Source of the DNA: Alisma plantago-aquatica
Lineage: Eukaryota > Streptophyta > Magnoliopsida > Alismatales > Alismataceae
Assembly (NCBI GenBank): GCA_963693085.1
Contig: OY856414.1
Span: forward strand, 262,288,001 to 262,352,000
Reading direction: 5' to 3'
DNA length: 64,000 nt
In this document: piece by piece, positions 25,369 through 37,404 of the stretch
Layout of the letters: every line of letters begins with the position of its first letter
Numbering within the stretch: the first letter of the stretch is position 1
The notes under the pieces: generated by a model
What the model was told of the DNA's origin: nothing
What the model saw: the letters and a program-made list of their open reading frames with translations, nothing else
The model's database searches: none
Translations under genes and position numbers: made by a program

Positions 25369-25617
25369 CAAGGCAAAAGTGGTATTGTAGATGAACCCGA
25401 ATCCACTAACTCCAATCATGTGCCTCAAGATTAGAAATGAGTTTGACATCACTCTTTATCTTTTTCTTTTTCGTTATTATTCCTTTGCTTAAAATTAATA
25501 ATTCAATTTTCTAAACTTGATTTTTCGTGCCGTTTCAGGAACCCTGAAAAACAGTAGCATGTTACTCTGAGCTCCGATACCACTCGACTGTTCAATCGAG
25601 CACGATCATCAAACACC

Positions 25618-27233
25618 ATGCCTCCTCGCATTGACCCGCAGCACACTGAGGGAGAACATCAGGGGGGATCGAGGGATGAATCACCACCGCCGGGTGATGA
25701 CGACCGCTACGATGGCAACAATAGGCTTGAAGATCAAGAGTCAGAATGCTCTGAGGAAGAACATCCTCGAGATAGGTGTCTCCACCGCCAACGGAACCGT
25801 AGGAATCAAGATCAGGCACATCATCGATGAGACGATGGCAGCAACGACTTCGAAGAGGAAGAAAAGATGTTGAGAGAATTGGCATCCACAAGAGCCAACA
25901 ACTCCAGGTGTCCCATCATCACCCCGCGCTTCAACGCGGCCAATTTCTAGCTTAAGCCTTCTGTGATCTCTATGATCCAGAACAAAAGCTTCAGGGGAAG
26001 TTCGAAAAATGACAACCCCTACCATCACCTAGATGCCTTCAAGAACATCTGCGACACGATAAAGATGCGGGGGGTTCCCCAGGAGGTAATATATTTCAAA
26101 GGCTTCATTTTTCCTTGGAGGACAAAGCACTATCCTAGTATCACAGGCTACCCCACCAGTCTTTGAATGGATTGGGAGCAATAGCCGACGCATTCGTAAA
26201 TAATTTTTACCCCACTGAGAGGACGGTCAGAAATCGGAAGAAAATTACTTCCTTCATGCAAAAGCCAAGTGAAAGCCTCCATGACGCCAGGGAGCGATTC
26301 CAAGAGTACCAAAGGGATTGCCCCCATCACAATTACAAGAAGGGCTTCCTCGTCACCACCTTCTACAACGGTCTGACTCCCGATGAAAAGGTTTCACTGA
26401 ACGCGGAAGCGGGCAGTGACTTCCTAGGGAAGAAGCCGAAGAAATCTGAGATGATTATCAAGAACATGGCCGAGCTGATGGTCGGTGCTGAATTTGATCG
26501 CTTTGATAGAGGGAAAGTCAAGAAGGTAGGTGAAGGGTCCGCCCTTGAATCTAAGGTGCTGGAGTCAATCATGTCATAGATACAAAGGATTGCTACTGAT
26601 GTTAAATAGTTGCGAGAAGCTGGCAGTAAGGGTAAAAAGCCAGTTGAAAAAGTAATGAAGTGTGTTACATGCGGAGAAGGAGGCCATGGGGTAGACAATT
26701 GTGTCTACACCCGACCAGAAGCGGACAGCGACTCTGACTCAGAAGATGAAAGGACAGAGAATGTCTCCTACATTAACTTCAAGAGGCCAGATCACCCTGT
26801 CTTTAATTACGGTAATAAGGATGCAGTAGAAAATTCTCATCAGCTGCACACCTCGATAAAGCCAACGCAAACTTTTGAGAAAAGAGGAGGGTTCGGGCAA
26901 TATACCAAGAATAGCCAATTCCAACCAGCAAAAGGAAATTTCCAGGCACTAGGAAAGTACCAAGGCCCAAGCCGAGAATAGGACAAAGGAGCAGGCCAAT
27001 CTGACGTGATTGGCCAGTTGTTTGATTTCATTAAGAAACAGGATACCATCAACAACGAGCTAGTGCAAAGTGCGTTGTCAAATTTTGGTGTTTTGAACTC
27101 GCTGCAGGTACAGTTGGCAGACATGCAAATGCATCAACGCCAAATCGACCAACAACTATCTCAGCTCACTGAGATCGTTAAGAACCCATCGGGGAAGATC
27201 CCATCCAACAAATGCTGCCTTTTAAATTCCTAG
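25618..27233 (+). pseudogene. gag pseudogene, E2 unit 1
   Basis: The ATG at 25618 begins a polar N-terminus (MPPRIDPQH). The gag core follows: CPIITPRFNAANF, FKNICDTIKM, then in another frame AFVNNFYPTERT, ESLHDARERFQEYQRDCPHH and TTFYNGL, which is the Athila/Tat-type retrotransposon gag domain. A CX2CX4HX4C zinc knuckle is intact at 26661-26702 (CVTCGEGGH...C). Gag would assemble the particle and bind RNA. Breaks: stops at 25828, 25948, 26577, 26607 and 26979 and a 1-bp deletion near 26110. Compared with unit 2 about 107 bp are missing near 27212, at the end of gag, removing the segment where Athila gag normally runs on toward pol. Confidence 0.85.
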
Positions 27234-28377
27234 TATAGGACGCATTTACTTTTATGCAAGTTGAACATTCAAACATTATGGACAATATGGACTGTAATAA
27301 GGCCCGAGTCAGCACATGCGCCACATGCCCTAACTCTTCTGTTTTATGGGTCACCGCTTTAGAATTATTAACAGGGATGGGTAATACCATCTGAGGCCGG
27401 GATCTTAGTCTTAGGCCAATGATGTTTTACTCATCAGCCACCTTTTAAACCTCTCTATTTTCATAATGTATCGGGCAGCAATCCAACCGGCGCTATGAAT
27501 GCGCCCATATCAGGCAGTGGAATTTCGGGGATCGCAGAGGTCGCGACAGGCATACCTTGGTGGCATACACTCGTATCGAGCAGTTGGAGTAATTACTCTT
27601 GTGCCAATGGATGGACTTCCTGACCATGGAACGAGTTACCCTAACGGCCGACGCATGCCCCGGAATCACCAGTTTTACCCCGGTTGAGTTGTTATATAAA
27701 GGGTTAAGTTTTTATCATGTCGGGCTACTTGCCTTACTGTTTTCACTCTCCCGTATCGTGCTGAGATCTTGTGCTTTTGCTCTCATATCGGGCAAGACTC
27801 TTTGCTCTCGTGTCGTGCGAAAGTAAGAACACAGCAAGGTATAGCCCGACAGACCCTATCGCCTGGAAGACCATGCCGCCCGATACGATTCTTTCTCTAG
27901 ACATGTAGCTTATCGATCTTGTATCGCCCGATATGGATGTCTCGCAATGTATCTTTTATTCACGTTTGCCCGTTACACCATGTCGGGCGGTATCCGTGTC
28001 GCCCATCTTTGTACCACCTCGACTGTTTTGTTGCCGGGCGACATGTTGCTCTTCTCGTAAGTAGGCCATATCGGGCATCTTCTTTTATCGCCATCTTATC
28101 GCCCGGAACGCACGTATTGAGCAAAAAACCTAACGCGTGTTTATCGCCTTATCGCCTTGATTCATATCGCGTATTTGATCTTTTGGCGTGACGGGTGATA
28201 CCCATCTCTCGTATCGGGCATAAGGCTTCACCTCTGAAATTTGTGTGTTGCCCGATACGGGGTGTGGGAAAATCTTTGTACAGAGAGATACCCGATCACA
28301 CATTCATTCTTTACTTTTCTTTTCCAAAACATCAATACATTTAATTAACCAAGGTATTTGCTTGTTGTTTAATAGAA
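27234..28377 (+). repeat. word-rich spacer between gag and ORF1, E2 unit 1
   Basis: No gene is seen. From about 27470 to 28290 the words TATCGGGC, GCCCGATA, TATCGCC and close variants occur more than 20 times, the same words that fill the middle of the LTR. The first 200 bp, colinear in unit 2, hold a weak frame (LPFKFLV ... MDCNKARVSTCATC) that could be a trace of gag or pol, not firm enough to call. Confidence 0.65.
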
Positions 28378-30640
28378 ATGTCCTGCATCAAGACAACTTT
28401 TGTTCCCGTTGATGAACAAGGCAAAAGAATCTACCCAGAGACTGCTGTTGAAGGGCAGACTTCCAGGACTAAGCACCCTAACCCAGAACATCCGGGGCGT
28501 CGACAATAGAGAAAAGGGCTAGGCTTGGAGAAGTGGCGGCTCCAACTCCAACACCAACACTACTAGCAGCAGCAGAACTCCCGGGATACTCATCGGGAAG
28601 TTTCGAGCCAAGGAACGATGAGCACACTCGTTGATATGCTGAGCTAGTGACCAAGGTCTACCGGCCGAGTAGGTTTTTCCATCAGGCCTCATTTGCAGAA
28701 CTAGGGATCGTAGGGAGGCTGAAAGGCGTCCTGGCTGTGGCAGGGATGAAGAAGATCTGCTTCAGCTGGTCTTCTTCTTACACTAGGCTGACAATGGATT
28801 TTATGTCTTCTCTCCACCGAGTGAGGAATTCTGCCACAGAGAGAGAAGAATTCGGCGGTCCAGAAAGACTCCATGCCCGACTTTACAACTCGGAGCACAC
28901 CATCTTCGAGAAGCTGTTGAATAAGATCTTCTCTTCCAACGAGGAGGAGAAGAGTCTGATAGAAAACGGTGAAAGAATCACCGAGGGAGACGGGTTCAAC
29001 CCCGTTGAGCTCTGGAGCAAGCTAACCGGAAAATCTTTGTTCAAGTCGGGAAGGAAGGTGGTGGCAGTGCACTCCTGCTTCTGGAGGATAGTGCACAAAT
29101 TGGTGGCATGTTTGATGTTCAGCAAGAACGAGTCCAGCAACATATATACAAAAGATCTCCACGTCAGGTGGCACATGATGGAGGGTCGAGTGATCAACCT
29201 CGGGAGGTTCTTACTTAACAGACTGCACCCGATGAAGGAAGCCACAAAGGAGTACTGCATGGGCGGAATCGTCAACTTAATCGCAGTGGGGCTCGGGTAC
29301 CCAAAAGAGCCGCGCAGTCTTTCGAGAACGCAAGGCGATGAGGTGATCGACACCAAGTACCTGATGAGGACCAGCATAATAAGGAGGGAGGGGAGGGACT
29401 ACTTCTACAAATTTTCAAGAACAAACATCCTTCTTCTGCAACCTCACTACATCGCCTATGACGCAGAGAAATTGGTCTTCACCTTCGCCAAAATTGAAGC
29501 TGTACAGAACGACGTAGCTCCCACCACCACCACCCAGGTCCAGGAGAGGGCAATCCTAGAGCTACCGACAACAACTGCTGATAGAGTTTTTGTTGCTTCA
29601 CCTATATCAGCCACCGCCGCAGCAAGGACGGTGGTAGCAGAAAAGACCTGGTGATCGTTGAGGTCACCGAGATGGAAAGTACGGGAGCTGCCGTAGAAGA
29701 GACAGTCGTAGCTCCTGACGCTGCTTCAAGGCCTGTAGAGGCAGAAGAGGAGCTTCAGCACGGAGACAGCAACGGGGTGTTCGATGAGATCCTGAGGGAG
29801 CTCGGAAGAACACCAACACCGCTGCCGAAGTCTCTTCCTGCAGCAATTGAGGAGATCACTGACAGTGCAGAGGTGGAGCAAAGTCTGCCCTCACCACGGC
29901 TATCTCCGCCAAGACGAGAAGGCAAGGCGGTGGCAACTGAAAGAGCGTCTTCACCTCACCTGGCGACATATGGATCGCGAACGATTCTGATAGACTATAC
30001 CTCGCCGGGTAGACCATCGGGCGAACAAGATGTTGTGAGGACGGAAGGGAGGCCCTCTGTAGCTCCCCCGTCGCTCGGAAAGATGCTCGGACACGAGCTC
30101 GATCATTTGCGGGAGGTAACAGATATCAACTCTGATGCTTGTATTTCCCTAACCCGCAAACTAGCATCTTTCCAAGACAGGCTGAATAGCCAAGAGAGGG
30201 AACTTCTGACTCTAGCGAGCCTTCCCGGAGGACTAGAGGCTTTAAATGCAATGATGCAGCAAGTTCTCCAATGTCTCGAAAAGATCGAGGAGAGGCTGGA
30301 TAGAAGCGATGACCATCTGTGCCGAAGGTAGCCGAGAAAGTCACCGTCGCCCCCCAGTCGTGGCTCTCCTCCGTCTTCGTCAGCTTCCCTCTCGGGAACA
30401 GCACCCTCCTCCTCCAGCGGCCATTCCTCAACACCCGAGGAGGGGACGCAACAAAATTCTACCGAAGGAGCTCCAGCAGGACAGGAGATCTCCCTAGGCC
30501 TCAGACGACAAAACATCTCCATTCCCCTAGATGAAGCCGAAGATGATAGCATAGATATCAGCATCGGGGGAGACTCTTCTGATGAGTCTGAGGAAGAGAG
30601 GGGAGATGTCTACGAAGTCAATAAAAGACATTTACCCTGA
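28378..30640 (+). pseudogene. ORF1 part of the ORF1-Ulp1 frame, E2 unit 1 (Athila ORF-1-like)
   Basis: Begins MSCIKTTFVPVDEQG. The conserved domain (about 28650-29450) has KVYRPSRFFHQASFAELG, SSSYTRLTMDFMSSLHRVR, FNPVELWSKLTG, VHSCFWRIVHKLVACLMF and EGRVINLGRFLLNRLH, the pattern of the Athila ORF-1 / putative plant transposon protein family, whose function is unknown. A coiled-coil-like segment follows (RKLASFQDRLNSQERELL, then EALNAMMQQVLQCLEKIEER, about 30150-30300), then a Ser/Pro-rich and acidic linker (30332-30637). Two 1-bp deletions (near 28485 and 29640) and a TAG at 30329-30331 interrupt it; a TGA at 30638-30640 separates it from the Ulp1 domain, which is in the same frame 13 bp on. 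A GTG at 28647 is not a credible start. Confidence 0.8.
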
Positions 30641-30652
30641 GGAAGGTGCTCG

Positions 30653-32368
30653 ATGGCAGACAAATTCCGTGAGCCATCCGAAATACCCTCCTTCGAGATG
30701 GCCGACTTCAACAGACGAGCCATCGGATACCTGACGATTAGAGACCAGAAGCTGTTGAATAAGGTCTTACGTTCGCAGGCAGATGAAGATGACATCGTTT
30801 GGACCGACGGATACCTCTCCGTGTGAAGGAAGGTTCTTCAAAGCATATTCCGTACACCAGCCATAGTCAAAAAAAGGTTGTTCAGGGTCCTGGAGAACGC
30901 AATAATAGAACACATCAGCAGCAGGACAGGTCAGAAGACACTATACACAGCCAACCTGACCTTGGCAAGAAGACTGACGAAGGGAGATACAGACTCTCGT
31001 GCGGTGGCCGACATGCTGCAACACATTGAAGAGAAAAGGTAAAACCTGGTGTTGGCCCCGTACAAGCACAGGAACATGTGGTTTCTATGTGTAGCAGACC
31101 TCAGAAACCGCGACGTCCAACTGATGTGTTGCAGCAATGCTGAAGTGCCAAGCTCCGAGGGTGTTTTCTGCCGCCCGGAGGACCAAAAGTTGAAGCTCCT
31201 GCCGCTGCATCTGCTACGAGCTATAAAGCAAGGAAGCCAATGGCATCAAGGCCCTTGGAACTTCTTTACTCTTCGAGACCTCCCCATCCAGGCAGAAGAG
31301 GGGAGTAGAATCAACGCTTTCACCATTCTAGGTGCCATTGAGGTGCTCAATACATTCAGAAACTTGGGAGTCCTCAAAGGCAAGTCCTTCTATCAACGCA
31401 GGGGTGTTTACGACATGTTGCTGATAAAGGACAAGCACTATTTTCGGGACGCAGGAGTACCGGAGGAACTGCTGGACAGCAATCTGGAAGAAGACTCTTC
31501 TCAGTCTAGTAGCTCCACAGAAAAAGGAGAAGAGTTAGTTACCGACACATATGGGGCAGGCAAGAAGCTGGAAGTCCTGAAGAAAGTGCACGGGATAGAA
31601 GACACTGCTTCGCCTCTAGCTTCAGAAGGGCAAATCAAAAGTTTCGACCGCTTTTTGTGTGCAACTCTCACACAGGAGCAGGTCAACATTATCCATTTGA
31701 AGTTAACTGATTCCACCCCATCGGTTGTTTCCTTTCAGGCAGGAGATGTCGTAGTCTCGTTCGATGATCTAAGGGACATGGTAAAGGAAGGAGGATGCTT
31801 GGTTGTATCTGTGGCAACCAATTACATACAATATATATAGCCAAGGCTAGAACGTGCATACATAGCTCATCATATGTTGTTCAACGACATCTGCCTCGCC
31901 GATGAAATAGGAGCAAAGCAGGCATTACTACAAGAATTGGCGAGCGAAGTTCCCCACAATATCTTCCTCCCCATTCTACATTACAACCACTGGACGCTCC
32001 TAACAGTGTACACCCGACAACGAGTAGGAATTTTCTACAACAGCTCGGACAGCAACAAGAATCATCCGGTGTCGTGTACATCTGAACCTTTGACATCCGT
32101 CGAATGCTTAGTCCGAAAATACTATGACGAGGTGACAAAGATGATCCAACTATTCCTGGACATATAAGGAGGGAAGTGGCACAAACTCCAGTTCTGCCAC
32201 CGTAGTCCGCAACAACTTCCCCTATCCAACGACTACGGCATCTACATCCTGGAATGGATAGCGAATAAAGAAATGCCTGACCAGCTCCACCACACCTTCT
32301 ATCATAGCAAAAGGGGAGAATATTTGTGGGAGCTTCTATCTGACGCAGGCACAACCTCACTGGAATAA
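30653..32368 (+). pseudogene. Ulp1-like (C48) cysteine protease domain, E2 unit 1, catalytic Cys lost
   Basis: The frame starts MADKFREPSEIPSFEM and ends at TAA 32366-32368 (about 571 codons) without a frameshift. Stops occur at 30824, 31040, 31838 and 32165. The last ~140 residues match the Ulp1/SENP fold: FLPILHYNHWTLL with the catalytic His at 31988-31990, FYNSSDS where the family has YDS (so Asn replaces the usual Asp), and SPQQLPLSNDYGIYILEW, the P-Q-Q ... N-D-C-G box. Here the catalytic Cys codon is TAC, Tyr, at 32234-32236; the Gly is kept. Ulp1 enzymes cleave SUMO from proteins; a role in an LTR element is not established. The copy is inactive. Confidence 0.85.
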
Positions 32369-32697
32369 ACATTACCTCACCTTATATACTTCACAACTCT
32401 AGGATAGAGTGCGGAGTAAGTTTGGGGGGGGACCATGTCCTAGTGAGGGAGGTACAAATTTTTGAAAACTCAATTTCTTCATTCTTTTGTCCCAAATTCA
32501 TTATTCTTTTGTTTTTTGTGTACATATATATGTTCATACCAAAATTTTGACAAACCTTTTGTTTATATTATTCCCATGCATATGTACAAAGTTGATATAA
32601 TAGTAAAAACATGTTGCGACTTCTTGCAAAGTTTGTTTTCTATGTGCTTAACGAGATGTAAGTTCTGCTATATCTTTTTGATAATGTTGCCTCAAAC
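32369..32697 (+). other. 3' UTR of E2 unit 1, with internal polypurine-like tract
   Basis: AAGTTTGGGGGGGGA at 32418-32432 looks like an Athila polypurine tract but is not next to an LTR. The UTR is cut after CCTCAAAC (32697) and joined directly to LTR position ~225. The intact UTR continues for some 700 bp after the same point in 42541-43238. Confidence 0.8.
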
Positions 32698-34264
32698 CTG
32701 ACGCCCGATACAACCTCTGCCCGACAGGGTAGAGCGATACAACGACGCGCGATATGGGGATGTCGCGCAGGAAGAAACTGACGGATGACACGTCTTTTAC
32801 CCGATAGGGAGCCGAGCTTGCCATGACAACACCAGCTTGTCGCGCGACACAGGCCACCCAACGGCAGGCGCCGCCCATCACGTGACCGACAGCTGATACC
32901 CCTGTGCCAAGCGATACCCGTATCAGCCATCCATCGACCCGTGAATAAGGAGGACATGTGGCGCTTCGAGCACCATAACTTCCCTCAACAGCTGCCTATA
33001 AATAGCAACTACAGGAAGCCGGGGAAAGACAGTTTGGACGGTTAGGAACTTGAGCTATCTTCAGAGGAAACTGTGAGAGCAAAAGTATCGCACCCCAGTG
33101 CTCGTGCCGGGCGACACTAGGTGAGCTCTTCCTCATCCCGAGAGGGAGGGGATGGTTCACTTAGGACTATCCTGGGCGACACTGTGGGCCGATATCGTCC
33201 AACGTAGTTGAGAGACACAAGTGCCCGACAGTAGAACGCGTCGCTCCATGCCCGACACGATATCGAACCCGATACGCTCTGCCCGTTATGCATGCCGCCC
33301 GAGAGGGTGTGCTGCCCGACTTGAGTGTATCGGCCAGGGTCCTTGACCGATAAAGTCGGCTGTCATGGTGTGCCGCCCGACAGGGCGTGCTGATCGACAC
33401 TGTTGTATCGGGCTAGGCTCCTGACCGGTATCGGGCTGGAGAGCTGCAGTAGCCTGTTGTCCTTCTACACCAAGAAGGCGACACATACCTTTAATTTTGT
33501 TATTTCATTCTTTACTTACGCAATGTAATTAAGACCTTTAATGTTTCTAGAAATAGAAAAGCTTAATTACTTGTTGCTCTATGCTTGGTGCATTTGTTGG
33601 ATGACTGCTATGTTTGATATCTGAACTCTAGCTTGCATGTTTGGATCGCGTTTCGCTTAGCTACCGAATCGTGTTTTCCCGTCGCAACAACTTTGAAAGT
33701 TGTGTTGTGGCTCTAGTGTTTGGTCTGATTCTAGAGTACGAGAGTGCTTGGAACGGAATTGCTTCAGTAACACTCCACTCTAACTTAAGTACAACAACCT
33801 CGAGAGGGGTGTTGATGCCTGGTTAGAGGCACCCGCTTTGAGAGGAGGGGTGCAGGATGTTATTGTTGCCGCTTGTTTTACTAAAGTCTTATCCTTCGTA
33901 CCTTGCTCTAGCTCTAGTTTTATCTTACTGTTTCTGTTGCATCAAAAACCCCTAAAAACTGCTAAATGACTAAAACCTTAAATCTTTCTAGTAGCTCCTG
34001 TTGGAGATAGTTTTCTTTGTTTTGTTTGTGACACCTTGTTGTTCCCTTTTGGGAATTTATCTTCTCTTTCTACCTATCGGAGTGTAGCGTGTCGATCATG
34101 TGTTCTCAACACTACCACCCTTGTCCCTGTGTTTGACCCTGTATATCTACCTCGACCCCGTAAACAAAGTTGCGGGGGCCAAGAAGAGTTCGGGTTTATA
34201 AATGTAAAAGTCCAACTAACTTTAAATCCGCCTCCATTTTTGGACGCACGATTTAGGTCGGTCA
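32698..34264 (+). repeat. 5'-truncated internal LTR of E2 (start of unit 2)
   Basis: Colinear with 23799-25344 of LTR1, starting at CTGACGCCCGATAC and ending GGTCA before a primer-binding site. The first ~225 bp of the LTR and the polypurine tract are missing. TATA box at 32997-33004. Confidence 0.88.
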
Positions 34265-34270
34265 ACTTTT

Positions 34271-34288
34271 TGGCACCGTTGCCGGGGA
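34271..34288 (+). other. second primer-binding site, E2 unit 2
   Basis: TGGCACCGTTGCCGGGGA: one change (G to A at the fifth base, a CpG site) from the tRNA-Asp match at 25351. Confidence 0.85.
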
Positions 34289-34537
34289 CAAGGCAAAAGT
34301 GGTACTGTAGACGAACCTGAATCGACTAACTACACTCATGTGCCTCAAGCTTAGAAATGATCTTGACAGCACTCGTTATCTTTTTCTTTTTCATTATTAT
34401 TCCTTTGCTTAAAATTAATAATTCAATTTTCTAAACTTGATTTTTCGTGCCGTTTCAGGAACCTTGAAGAATAGTAGCCTATTACTCTGAGCTCCTACAC
34501 CACTCAACTGTTCAATCGAGTACGGTCATCAAACCCC

Positions 34538-36160
34538 ATGCCTCCTTGCATCGACCCGCATCACGCTGAGGGAGAACATTAGGGGAGACCGAGGGATGAA
34601 TCACCACCGCCGGGTGACGACGACCGCTACGATGGCAACAATAGGCTTGAAGATCAAGAGTCAGAATGCTGAGGAAGAACATCCTCGAGATAGGCATCGC
34701 CACTGCCAATGGAACCGTAGGAATCAAGATCAGGTGCATCACCGACGAGACGATGGCAGCAATGACTCCGAAGAGGAAGAAAAGACGTTGAGAGAATTGG
34801 CATCCACAAAAGTCAACAACTCCAGGTGTCCCGTCATCACCCCGTGCTTCAATGCGGCCAATTTCGAGCTTAAGCCTTCTGTGATCTCTATGATCCAGAA
34901 CAAAAGCTTCAGGGGAAGTTCGAAAAATGACAACCCCTACAATCACCTAGATTCCTTCAAGAACATCTGCGACACGATAAAGATGTGGGGGGTTCCCCAG
35001 GAGGTCATATATTACAAAGGCTTCATCTTTTCCTTGGAGGACAAAGCACTATCATGGTATCTCGGGCTACCCCACCAGTCTTTGAATGGATGGGGAGCGT
35101 TAGCCGACCCATTCGTAAATAAGTTTTACCCCACTGAGAGGACAGTCAGAAATCGCTAGAAAATTACTTCCTTCATGCAAAAGCCAGGTGAAAGTCTCCA
35201 CGACGCCTGGGAGCGATTCCAGGAGTACCAAAGGGATTGCCCCCATCACAATTACAAGAAGGGCTTCCTCATCACCACCTTCTACAACGGTCTGACTCCC
35301 TATGAAAGGGTGTCACTGAACATGGCAGCGGGCAGGGACTTCCTAGGGAAGAAGCCGAAGAAATCCGAGATGATTATCAAGAACATGGCCGAGCTGATGG
35401 CCGGTGTTGAATTTGATCGCTCTGATAGAGGGTAAGTCAAGAAGGTAGGTGAAGGGTCTGTCCTTGAATCTAAGGCACTGGAGTCAATCACATCACAGAT
35501 ACAAAGGATTGCTACTGATGTTAAATAGTTGCGAGAAGCTGGCAGTAAGGGTAAAAAGCCAGTTGAAAAAGTAATGAAGTGTGTTACATGCGGAGAAGGA
35601 GGCCATGGGGTAGACAATAGTTTCTACACCCGACCAGAAGAGGACCGCGACTCCGACTCAAAAGATGAAAGGATATAGAATGTCTCCTACATGAACTTCA
35701 AGAGGCCAGATCACCCTGGCTTTAATTATGGTAATAAGGATGCAACAGAAAATTCTCATCAGTTGCACACCTCGGCAAAGCCAACGCAAACTTTTGAGAA
35801 AAGAGGAGGGTCCGGGAAATATACCAAGAACAGCCAATTCCAACCAGCAAAAGGAAATTTCTAGGCACCAGGAAAGTACCAAGGCCCAAGCCGAGAACAG
35901 GACAAAGGAGCAGGCCAATCTGACGTGATTGGTCAGTTTTTTGATTTCGTTAAGAAACAGGATACCATCAACAACCAACTAGCACAAAGTGCGCTGTCAA
36001 ATTCTGGCATTTTGAACTCGTTGCAGGTACAGTTGGCAGACATGCAAAGGCATCAACGCCAAATCGACCAGTAGCTAGCTCAGCTCGCCGAGATTGTTAA
36101 GAACCCGTCGGGGAAGATCCCATCCAACACTAAACCAGCCAAGAGATCAGGACTATAGCT
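34538..36160 (+). pseudogene. gag pseudogene, E2 unit 2
   Basis: Same gene as 25618-27233. The core reads CPVITPCFNAANFELKPSV, YKGFIFSLEDKALSWYLGL, ADPFVNKFYPTERT and ESLHDAWERFQEYQRDCPHH, in one frame after a 2-bp deletion near 34669. Stops at 35157, 35433, 35526 and later break it. The zinc knuckle has its last Cys changed to Ser (AGT at 35619-35621). The end of gag keeps the segment GKIPSNTKPAKRSGL (from about 36112) that precedes pol in Athila polyproteins, but pol itself does not follow. Confidence 0.85.
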
Positions 36161-37404
36161 ATAGAGGAAATGGATGAAGAAGGAAAAAAAGACGTCTGGC
36201 TGAGGACGAAAAACTCAGCGCTTCTCGGGAGGCATCCCGTGCTGCCTTTTAAATTCCTAGTATAGGACGCATTTACTTTTATGCAAGTTGAACATTCGAA
36301 TATTACGGACAATATGGACTGTAATAAGGCCCGAGTCAGCACATGTGCCACATGCGCTGACTCTTCTGTTTTATGGGTCACCGCTTTAGAATTATTAATC
36401 GGGATGGGTAATACCATCTGAGGCCAGGAGCTTAGTCTTAGGCCAATGATGTTTTACTCATCAGCCGCCTTTTAAACCGCCCTATTTTCATAACGTATCG
36501 GGCAACAATCCAACCGGCACTATGAATGTGCCCATATCGGGCAGTGGAATTTCAGGGATCGCAGAGGTCGCGACGGGCATACCTTGGCAGCGTACACTCA
36601 TATCAAGCAGTTGGAGTAATTACTCTTGTGCCAACGGATGGACTGCCTGACCATGGAACGAGTTACCCTAACGGCCGACGCGCACCCCGGAATCACCAGT
36701 TTTACCCCAGTTGAGTTTCTATATAAAGGGTCGAGTTTTTATCGTGTCGGGCTACTTGCCTTACTGTTTTCACTCTCCTGTATCGTGCTGAGATCTTGTG
36801 CTTTTGCTCTCGTATCGGGCAAGACTCACTGCTCTTGTGTCGTGCAAAAGTAAGAACACAGCAAGGTATAGCCCGACAGACCCTATCGCCCGGCAGACGA
36901 TGTTTCCCGACATGATTCTTTCTCTAAACATGTAGCTTATCGGTCTTGTATCGCCCGATATGGATGTCGCACAACGTATCTTTTATTCACGTTTGCCCGT
37001 TACACCATGTCGGGTGGTAACCGTGTCGCCCATCTTTGTACCACCTCGACTATTTTGTTGTCAGGCGACATGTTGCTCTTCTCGTAAGTAGGCCATATCG
37101 GGCATCTTCTTTTATCGCCATCTTATCGCCCGGGATGCCCGTATCGAGCGACAGACCTAACACGTGTTTATCGCTTTATCACCTTGATTCATATCGCGCG
37201 TTTGATCTTTTGGCATGACGGGCGATACCCATCTCTCGTATCGGGCACAAGGCTTCACCTCTGAAATATGTGTGTCGCCTGATACGGGGTGTGGGAAAAT
37301 CTTTGTACAGAGAGATACCCGATCACACATTCATTCTTTACTTTTCTTTTCCAAAACATCAATACATTTAATTAACCAAGGTATTTGCTTGTTGTTTAAC
37401 AGAA
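36161..37404 (+). repeat. word-rich spacer between gag and ORF1, E2 unit 2
   Basis: Colinear with 27234-28377, again dense in TATCGGGC/GCCCGATA variants between about 36490 and 37310. About 107 bp at 36130-36240 are present here and absent from unit 1. No gene seen. Confidence 0.65.

Noticed and set aside
28647..29654. Independent 335-codon gene starting at 28647
   Set aside because: The start would be GTG inside the ORF1 domain; comparison with unit 2 shows the gene starts at ATG 28378 and has a 1-bp deletion in between.
30653..32368. Ulp1 domain as a captured or resident host SUMO protease gene
   Set aside because: No introns, same frame as ORF1, present in both bodies at the same place, and bounded by the element's own UTR. 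It belongs to the element.
31881..32372. 163-codon minus-strand open frame over the Ulp1 domain, repeated as 158 codons at 40928-41404
   Set aside because: It lies exactly antisense to the Ulp1 coding frame and mirrors its codon pattern; the translation (Cys/Arg-rich) resembles no family. Its presence in both units follows from the duplication.
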